This document shows positions 1-4,283 of a stretch of DNA of 5,987 nucleotides, piece by piece. The stretch lies in the NCBI GenBank assembly GCA_017553665.1, contig JAFZKM010000310.1:1-5987 (forward strand), read 5' to 3'. The notes beneath the pieces were generated by a model, which did no database searches, was not told the origin of the DNA, and saw only the letters and a list, made by a program, of their open reading frames with translations. The DNA is from Lachnospiraceae bacterium (GTDB lineage Bacteria; Bacillota_A; Clostridia; Lachnospirales; Lachnospiraceae). Both the position numbers and the translations under genes were made by a program. Position 1 is the stretch's first letter, and every line of letters starts with the position of its first letter.

Positions 1-255
1 AAGAGAGGCCATGATTATGCGCAGACCGAGGTGCTCGCACCCGTGAGGACCGTGACTTCGACCGTGCGTGTAAGAGGCGGCGTAAATCCCGTTGTTGCGG
101 TAAAGACAAAGGAACCGATCCCGAAGGGAAAGATAGCCGACTGCATGAAGGAGATCTACGAAATTACGGTAGATGCGCCTGTTGCAATCGGTGATGTTCT
201 GTGCAATAATATAGCAGATACCGGAGTTGAACTTGTTGCAAGCGCGAACGACTGA
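1..255 (+). CDS. DUF1667 family protein, C-terminal part (5' end outside window)
   Basis: The frame is open from base 1 and ends at TGA 253-255, giving 84 residues. The first visible residues, KRGHDYAQTEV, match the segment that follows the last conserved Cys of DUF1667 proteins (family pattern C-K/R-R-G-x-x-Y-A-x-x-E). They are followed by the family hallmarks PVRTVTSTVRV, a VKT motif, PIPKGKI and a C-terminal APVAIGDVL...DTGVELVA segment. Full-length members are about 120 residues and begin with a CxxCPxGC cysteine cluster, so roughly 35 residues are missing on the left; this is truncation by the window, not gene decay. The GTG at 31 is an internal Val codon, not a start. In known genomes the family is encoded beside FAD-dependent oxidoreductases related to anaerobic glycerol-3-phosphate dehydrogenase, and it is thought to be a small redox or Fe-S partner; its exact role is not established. 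Those partners would lie to the left of this window. Confidence 0.88.
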   Translation, partial: KRGHDYAQTEVLAPVRTVTSTVRVRGGVNPVVAVKTKEPIPKGKIADCMKEIYEITVDAPVAIGDVLCNNIADTGVELVASAND

Positions 256-258
256 GTA

Positions 259-286
259 CTTATCGAGGCGCAAAGCGGTCGGTAAG
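259..286 (+). promoter_or_regulatory. Intergenic hairpin overlapping the radical SAM ribosome binding site
   Basis: CTTATCGA (259-266) can pair with TCGGTAAG (279-286) over 8 bp, one of them G-U. The inner CGC (269-271) and GCG (275-277) can pair around an AAA loop. The right arm includes the first three bases of the likely Shine-Dalgarno AAGGAAG (284-290) of the next gene. No T tract follows, so it is not a standard intrinsic terminator. A role in translational coupling or in modulating the downstream start is inference only. Confidence 0.35.
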
Positions 287-302
287 GAAGCAGCGAAAAA
301 AT

Positions 303-1232
303 ATGTCAGAAGAAAAAATGTTTGACACGTGCCGTCTCTGCCCCAGAGCGTGCGGAACGGACCGCCAAAAAGGCGGTGTGGGGTATTGCGGCGAAACCGC
401 TGAAACAGTCGTTGCAAGAGCGGCACTGCACATGTGGGAAGAGCCCTGCATTTCCGGAAAAGAGGGCTCGGGAACCGTGTTTTTCGCAGGCTGCAATCTG
501 CGCTGCGTTTTCTGCCAGAACCATGAGATATCGAGGGCTTCGGCGGGTGTGAAGATCACCGTTGAGAGGCTTTCCGACATTTTCATCGAACTGTGGGAAA
601 AAGGCGCGAACAATATCAATCTGGTAACGCCGACTCATTATGTACCGAAGATAGCCGACGCTTTGGAACTCGCCCGGAAAAAGGGCTTGAGACTGCCGGT
701 CGTCTATAATTCGGGAGGGTATGAGTCGATCGATACACTTCGTATGCTCGAAGGATATGTGGACGTTTGGCTGCCCGACTTCAAATACAAGTCGGATGAA
801 CTTGCAAAACGTTATTCCGGTGCGGGAGATTACTTTGAAAGAGCCTCTGCGGCCATTGCCGAGATGGTCAGACAGTCGGGCGGTACGTGCGAATTCGATC
901 GGAACGGGATCATGACGCGCGGAGTGATAGTCAGGCACCTGGTGCTTCCGGGGCAGACCGCGGATTCGAAGAGGATATTGCGGTATCTGCATGAGAGTTA
1001 CGGAGACAGTATTTACATCAGCATAATGAACCAGTTTACTCCGGTCACGGACCTGAGCGCCTATCCCGAGATCAACAGGAAGCTCACCGGAGAGGAGTAT
1101 GACAGGGTCATTGGCTTTGCCGAAAGGATAGGCATTACGCAGGCCTACATCCAGACCGGCGGCACGGCGGAGGAGAGCTTTATTCCCGCATTCGACTGCG
1201 AGGGAGTGCTTCCCGCCTCTACAACTGAATAG
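303..1232 (+). CDS. PflX-like radical SAM Fe-S protein (putative pyruvate formate-lyase activating enzyme-like)
   Basis: This 309-residue protein has the radical SAM signature C64-x3-C68-x2-C71 (AGCNLRCVFCQN), which binds the [4Fe-4S] cluster that cleaves S-adenosylmethionine. An N-terminal cysteine set, C10-x2-C13-x3-C17 followed by C29 in GVGYCG, is typical of the COG1313/PflX group and may hold a second metal site. Other family landmarks are NINLVTPTHYVP near residue 105, YNSGGYE near 136, DVWLPDFKY near 154, a VIVRHLVLPG segment near 210 and the C-terminal QTGGTAEESFIPAFD. Length is normal for the family. These proteins resemble glycyl-radical-enzyme activators in sequence, but their substrate is unknown, and no glycyl radical enzyme lies in this window. 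The ATG at 303 is chosen because AAGGAAG ends 12 nt upstream; the in-frame ATG at 318 is an alternative that still keeps every cysteine. The gene lies 47 nt after DUF1667 and 14 nt before the nuclease gene, so co-transcription is likely. The protein is probably cytosolic and oxygen-sensitive. Confidence 0.9.
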   Translation: MSEEKMFDTCRLCPRACGTDRQKGGVGYCGETAETVVARAALHMWEEPCISGKEGSGTVFFAGCNLRCVFCQNHEISRASAGVKITVERLSDIFIELWEKGANNINLVTPTHYVPKIADALELARKKGLRLPVVYNSGGYESIDTLRMLEGYVDVWLPDFKYKSDELAKRYSGAGDYFERASAAIAEMVRQSGGTCEFDRNGIMTRGVIVRHLVLPGQTADSKRILRYLHESYGDSIYISIMNQFTPVTDLSAYPEINRKLTGEEYDRVIGFAERIGITQAYIQTGGTAEESFIPAFDCEGVLPASTTE

Positions 1233-1246
1233 AGAACGGAGATCAT

Positions 1247-2224
1247 ATGAGATTTTTTTTCATTGACCTTGAAAACGTGCGAAGCGAGGGCCTCGAGGGA
1301 GTCAGTTCGCTGAGCGATCAGGATATGGTGTTCATATATTACAGCGAGAACGCGATGAACCTTTCGATCCCGACGCTTGAGAACCTGAACAACAGCAGGG
1401 CCTCGAAGAAATTTATCAAGACCAATTACATTGGCAAAAACGCAATGGATTTCCAGATAGTCTCCCTGTTCGGAGCGATGATAGAGCGCAACAGACAGGG
1501 CAGCTATTACATCATCAGCCAGGACAACGGCTTCCGTTCGGCCGTCAGCTTCTGCGAGAGCTACTTCGCGGATTACGGCATCACGTGCGGAGTATATCCC
1601 ACGATCATATCTGCCATCACCGCGGAGATGAAGAACAGCATCAAGAATGCGCCGGCAAAGAGCAAGGCCAAAAAGCAGGCAGCGCCCGCAGCACAGCCCG
1701 CAGCGCAGCCGGCACCCGCTCCGGTACCCGCAGCACCTGCGGCGGCACAGGAAGAGGATGAGGAAAAGACTGAGGCTGCTCCGCGCAAGAAGAGCCGCAG
1801 AAGACGCAGGAAGAGTTCACAGAATAAGGCGGAAGGAACTTCCGCGGAGAATGTGAGCGAGGAAATCCCCGAAGAAGAGAGTCCGGAAGTGCCCGATGAG
1901 GCACCGGCAAATGAACCCGTGAGCAAAGAGCCCGCACCCGAAGCACAGGGCGAGACGCAGACCGCGGACAGGCTCGGATACATCTACACGATCCTCGGCA
2001 GCCTTCTTTCACAGAAGACGATCAGCCTTTACGCAGAGGCGATAGACGAGGCCGTGGCAGGATGCCGGAACCGCGAGGAGCTGCATTCATATTTCCGCGA
2101 GCATTTCGGAGACGATGAAGGCGAGGCGCTCTACAAGGTCACACAGGGCGATTTTGAAAGGATGAAGCAGGAGAGACCGAAGAAGTCATCGGGACGCAGA
2201 AGAAGGTCCCGCAGACGCTCCTGA
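1247..2224 (+). CDS. PIN/NYN-like nuclease domain protein with basic linker and helical C-terminal domain
   Basis: This 325-residue protein has three parts. Residues 1-125 form a PIN/NYN-like fold: a first strand RFFFIDLENV with D7, E9 and N10, then YIGKNAMDFQIV with D68, then YYIISQDNGFRSAV with D93. The spacing of these acids fits the metal-binding acids of Mg2+-dependent RNases of this superfamily. Residues 130-240 are low complexity: Ala/Pro/Gln-rich (145-168), acidic (169-176), strongly basic (180-189, RKKSRRRRRK), then Glu/Pro-rich. Residues 241-308 look like a compact helical domain that I do not recognise, ending in an Arg/Ser tail (316-325). The basic patches suggest RNA binding. The start is set by GGAG at 1238-1241, 5 nt before ATG. 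The 14-nt gap after the radical SAM stop argues for one transcript. Small PIN-like proteins of this kind with a charged tail occur in Clostridia but are uncharacterised. The nuclease role is inferred from the fold; the RNA substrate is unknown. Confidence 0.8.
   Translation: MRFFFIDLENVRSEGLEGVSSLSDQDMVFIYYSENAMNLSIPTLENLNNSRASKKFIKTNYIGKNAMDFQIVSLFGAMIERNRQGSYYIISQDNGFRSAVSFCESYFADYGITCGVYPTIISAITAEMKNSIKNAPAKSKAKKQAAPAAQPAAQPAPAPVPAAPAAAQEEDEEKTEAAPRKKSRRRRRKSSQNKAEGTSAENVSEEIPEEESPEVPDEAPANEPVSKEPAPEAQGETQTADRLGYIYTILGSLLSQKTISLYAEAIDEAVAGCRNREELHSYFREHFGDDEGEALYKVTQGDFERMKQERPKKSSGRRRRSRRRS
1679..1750 (+). repeat. Ala/Pro/Gln low-complexity coding repeat in the nuclease linker
   Basis: Codons 145-168 of the nuclease gene repeat GCA/GCG/CCC/CAG-type units that encode runs such as AAPAAQPAAQPAPAPVPAAP. 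The repetition is imperfect, built from GCAGC and CCCGCAG pieces. Such an Ala-Pro linker is expected to be extended and flexible, and its length may vary between strains through slippage. Confidence 0.6.
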
Positions 2225-2229
2225 CCGGA

Positions 2230-3066
2230 TCATTTATCGTTAAAGTCACTCGGCAGACAATTAAACACTTTCTTAAAAGCACGAAGATAGGTAGTGTAAT
2301 CGGCGAAGCCGCTCGAAAGAGCGGCTTCATTTATTGAGAAGCCTTCCTCGAGAAGCTTTCGCGAATAAAAGAGACGCTTCTGCAGCACGTAATTGTGCAG
2401 CGTATAGCCGGTCTCGGACCTGAACCTGTGCATGAGATAGGAGCGGCTGAGATAAAACTTCGCCGCGATGGTATCGCAGGACAGGTCGGCCTGCAGGTTT
2501 GAATTGATGTATTCAAGGATATCGGCGATCTTCCTGTCGCAGCGGAACGGGATCTCGCTGCGCGCGTCCGAGGCGGTCATCGCGCGGTCAAGGCTGATCA
2601 GATACCTGATGAGAGCGGCATCCGAAGACTCTTTTGAGCCGTAACGCTGCGCTGAGCATTCTTCCTCGAGCTCGAGCAGGAGCTTAAGAGCACGCTCGCG
2701 GTCCCCGTCATCGGGACGGAAGAGGCATTTGGCATCGGCGCTCAGCTTAAAGCAGAGCGAAAGATCGCAGTCACCGGTGCTGCGGGTGGTAAGAAAGTCG
2801 CGGTTGATCCAGAGGACGATGCGGTTGTAGGGCTCGTCGGGATCGATCACGGGCTTGTGGATATCGTGATGATTGACAAAAAGCACATCGCCGGGCTCAA
2901 GGAAATACTCCCTTCCCTCAATGATGTACGAGGCTTTTCCGGACAGGAGAACGACGATCTTGTCGAACTCGTGATAGTGGAAGCTGTGCTCGTCCTTACT
3001 TTGGTCAGTGATATGGAAGAGGAGATAGTCCGTATTCAGGTAGCCGCGTTTGTCGATGTGCTCCAT
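2230..3066 (-). CDS. AraC-family transcriptional regulator with N-terminal cupin domain
   Basis: This 278-residue protein has the usual two-domain AraC layout. Residues 25-75 form a cupin-like effector domain with H30-Y-H32-E33 and EPGDVLFVNHHDIH (57-70), typical of regulators that sense a small molecule through a beta-barrel. Residues 176-275 hold two helix-turn-helix motifs: the first around LSCDTIAAKFYLSRSYLMHRF (195-215), the second around SINEAALSSGFADYTTYLRAFKKVF (244-268), with the family SGFxDxxxFxRxFKK pattern ending in LPSDF. The ATG is supported by AGAGGA (plus-strand 3074-3079), 7 nt upstream. The gene follows the transporter stop by 21 nt on the same strand, so the two are likely one operon and the regulator may control the transporter; the effector cannot be read from sequence. 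Its stop is 5 nt from the stop of the convergent nuclease gene. The family-level call is firm; the target and ligand are unknown. Confidence 0.92.
   Translation of the reverse strand: MEHIDKRGYLNTDYLLFHITDQSKDEHSFHYHEFDKIVVLLSGKASYIIEGREYFLEPGDVLFVNHHDIHKPVIDPDEPYNRIVLWINRDFLTTRSTGDCDLSLCFKLSADAKCLFRPDDGDRERALKLLLELEEECSAQRYGSKESSDAALIRYLISLDRAMTASDARSEIPFRCDRKIADILEYINSNLQADLSCDTIAAKFYLSRSYLMHRFRSETGYTLHNYVLQKRLFYSRKLLEEGFSINEAALSSGFADYTTYLRAFKKVFNCLPSDFNDK
2305..2335 (+). terminator. Candidate intrinsic terminator of the radical SAM-nuclease operon, inside the convergent araC-type gene
   Basis: GAAGCCGCTC (2305-2314) and GAGCGGCTTC (2319-2328) form a perfect 10-bp stem around a GAAA tetraloop. 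ATTTATT (2329-2335) follows on the plus strand. The hairpin begins 80 nt after the nuclease stop at 2224. On the minus strand the stem is followed by GCCGAT, with no T tract, so the geometry favours termination of plus-strand transcripts only. The T tract is short and interrupted, and the sequence also encodes the conserved EAALSSGF segment of the regulator, so a coding coincidence is possible. Confidence 0.45.
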
Positions 3067-3087
3067 TTTGTATTCCTCTGAGGTTGT

Positions 3088-3984
3088 TTATTGAACGGTC
3101 TGCTTTTTCGAAGGAAGCTGCGAAAGGATAACGGCGAAGAAGCTTAATAATCCGCCGAGGATCTCACGCACGGTCATAGTGTCGCCGATCAGCAGCCATG
3201 CCGCGATCGCCGCGAAAACGGATTCGGTGCTCAGAAGCAGCGAAGCCGCGGTGGGAGTCGTATGCTGCTGTCCGACGATCTGGAAGGTGTAGGCAAAGCT
3301 GCAGGAGAATATGCCGGCATAGAGAAGCGGTACCGCGGCGCTTCGAACAGCGTCGAGGGTGATCACTTCATCGGTGAGCGGCACGATAGCCGTACAGAGG
3401 ATACCCGCTGTAAGGAACTGTATGCAGCTTATCGCGATGCCGTCGAGATCGTGCGCGTATCTGTCGATGGCCATGATATGTACCGCGAAGATGAAGGCAC
3501 AGATCATGATCAGGACATCACCCTTTTCGATCGTAAATGTATCGCTCACGCAGAGCAGGTACATGCCGACCACGGCGATCACCACGCTGATCCAGAGCCT
3601 TAACCCGGGCTTGTTCCCGAAGAACAGCCCGAGCACCGGAACTATGATCACGTAAAGAGCCGTGATAAAGCCGGCCTTGCCGGGAGATGTATACAAAAGT
3701 CCGATCTGCTGTATCGAATTTGCCATCGTAAGAAGCAGACCGCAGAGGATGCCCGTGAGCACAAGACGCTTCGAGAATCCCGCTCCGGGTCCTGCGCCTT
3801 TCTTCTTAAGGCTTCGCTGTCTAAAAAAGACGACGGGGAGCATCACGATGCCGCCGATGGAAAAGCGGATCGAGTTAAATGAGAAGGGGCCGAGATGTTC
3901 CATGCCCACGCTCTGGGCAGTAAAAGCGGCGCCCCATATAATGGCCGCGAGGAGAAGCAGCGCATTGGCCTGCCAACGTTTCAT
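3088..3984 (-). CDS. EamA/DMT-superfamily membrane transporter
   Basis: From ATG 3984 this is a 298-residue integral membrane protein with about ten hydrophobic helices arranged as two EamA repeats (roughly residues 7-148 and 153-292). Repeat 1 starts with NALLLLAAIIWGAAFTAQ and includes GKAGFITALYVIIVPVLG. Repeat 2 ends with the family pattern ASLLLSTESVFAAIAAWLLIGD followed by MTVREILGGLLSFFAVILSQL. Basic residues at both ends suggest cytoplasmic termini. The drug/metabolite transporter superfamily carries out proton- or exchange-linked efflux or uptake of amino acids, nucleotide-type metabolites and other small molecules; the substrate cannot be predicted here. A longer frame opens at a TTG (4047), but AAGGA abuts that TTG with no spacer, and relatives normally begin just before the first helix, so ATG 3984 is preferred. 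Its own ribosome binding site is weak (AAAAGGA, 16 nt upstream). It is the first gene of a pair with the AraC-type regulator. Confidence 0.9.
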   Translation of the reverse strand: MKRWQANALLLLAAIIWGAAFTAQSVGMEHLGPFSFNSIRFSIGGIVMLPVVFFRQRSLKKKGAGPGAGFSKRLVLTGILCGLLLTMANSIQQIGLLYTSPGKAGFITALYVIIVPVLGLFFGNKPGLRLWISVVIAVVGMYLLCVSDTFTIEKGDVLIMICAFIFAVHIMAIDRYAHDLDGIAISCIQFLTAGILCTAIVPLTDEVITLDAVRSAAVPLLYAGIFSCSFAYTFQIVGQQHTTPTAASLLLSTESVFAAIAAWLLIGDTMTVREILGGLLSFFAVILSQLPSKKQTVQ

Positions 3985-4060
3985 AACTGTTTTACCAAAA
4001 TCCTTTTCAAATGGTGAATATGCCCGGAATGCCCGAAAATGCGGCAATCCTTAAGTATTT

Positions 4061-4089
4061 AATATATTTGATTTCAATCTTAAAGTAAA
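4061..4089 (-). promoter_or_regulatory. Candidate sigma-A promoter for the transporter-regulator operon
   Basis: Read on the minus strand, TTTACT (plus-strand 4084-4089) and TATATT (4061-4066) are separated by exactly 17 bp. Both are close to the vegetative consensus. Transcription would begin near 4054, leaving a leader of about 70 nt before ATG 3984. Confidence 0.5.
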
Positions 4090-4124
4090 GGAAAATTTCT
4101 TTTGATATACGTTGCGGAAATATG

Positions 4125-4151
4125 GTGAAAATGTTTCACGATATATGAAAC
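4125..4151. promoter_or_regulatory. Operator-like overlapping inverted repeats
   Basis: GTGAAA (4125-4130), spacer ATG, TTTCAC (4134-4139) is a perfect 6-bp inverted repeat. GTTTCA (4133-4138), a 7-bp spacer, TGAAAC (4146-4151) is a second perfect inverted repeat sharing its left arm with the first. The result is three TGAAA-type half-sites in 27 bp, midway between the two divergent promoters. This is the geometry of a regulator binding site, but the binding protein is unknown. Confidence 0.4.
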
Positions 4152-4187
4152 GAATTCAGAAAATTTTGAAGTAAACGATTAAGTCTA

Positions 4188-4219
4188 TTGCGAAATTTGT
4201 TTTTTTGCATTATTATAAT
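4188..4219 (+). promoter_or_regulatory. Candidate promoter of the response-regulator gene
   Basis: TATAAT (4214-4219) is a perfect -10 box. No good -35 lies at 17 bp; the closest is TTGCGA (4188-4193), with a 20-bp spacer that contains a run of seven T. Transcription would start near 4226 and give a leader of about 58 nt. The weak -35 suggests need of an activator or a different sigma factor. Confidence 0.45.
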
Positions 4220-4245
4220 ATTACAGAGAAGAAAATGTGTTTAGT

Positions 4246-4269
4246 ATGCCGTTCCGTAAGGCACGGTAT
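4246..4269 (+). promoter_or_regulatory. GNRA-capped leader hairpin just before the ribosome binding site
   Basis: ATGCCGT (4246-4252) pairs with ACGGTAT (4263-4269) over 7 bp including one G-U. After a U-C mismatch, CC (4254-4255) pairs with GG (4260-4261) around a GUAA loop. The Shine-Dalgarno AAGGGGA (4271-4277) starts one base after the stem and stands 6 nt from ATG 4284. The placement could affect ribosome access or mRNA stability. It does not match a riboswitch class I know. Confidence 0.4.
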
Positions 4270-4283
4270 CAAGGGGAATACTG

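Larger units (their letters stand above)
3985..4283. other. AT-rich divergent intergenic regulatory region
   Basis: About 300 bp separate the divergent transporter and response-regulator genes. The stretch from 4048 to about 4245 is clearly richer in A and T than the flanking genes. It contains candidate promoters facing both ways, an operator-like inverted repeat cluster, and the leader of the response-regulator gene with a hairpin. I see no small ORF with a convincing ribosome binding site and no match to the c-di-GMP riboswitch core. Confidence 0.7.

Noticed and set aside
306..992. 228-codon minus-strand open frame
   Set aside because: It is antisense to the radical SAM gene, which carries the conserved cysteine motifs; the reverse translation has no family features.
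1573..1983. 136-codon minus-strand frame rich in Ala, Ser and Gly
   Set aside because: It is the reverse of the low-complexity linker of the nuclease gene; its composition is explained by that repeat.
2190..2211. Inverted repeat CGGGAC, 10-nt loop, GTCCCG near the end of the nuclease gene
   Set aside because: It was considered as a terminator for the minus-strand operon, but the stem is only 6 bp, the loop is long and no T tract follows in either direction.
3662..4054. 130-codon plus-strand frame
   Set aside because: It is antisense to the transporter gene, which has clear EamA repeats; it has no supported start or domain.
4196..4207. T-rich tract TTTGTTTTTTTG
   Set aside because: It was considered as a terminator tail, but no stable GC-rich stem precedes it and no plus-strand gene ends there; it more likely belongs to the promoter region.
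4226..4283. Possible c-di-GMP (GEMM) riboswitch before the phosphodiesterase gene
   Set aside because: The leader is under 60 nt and lacks the conserved GEMM core sequences, so only a simple hairpin can be supported.
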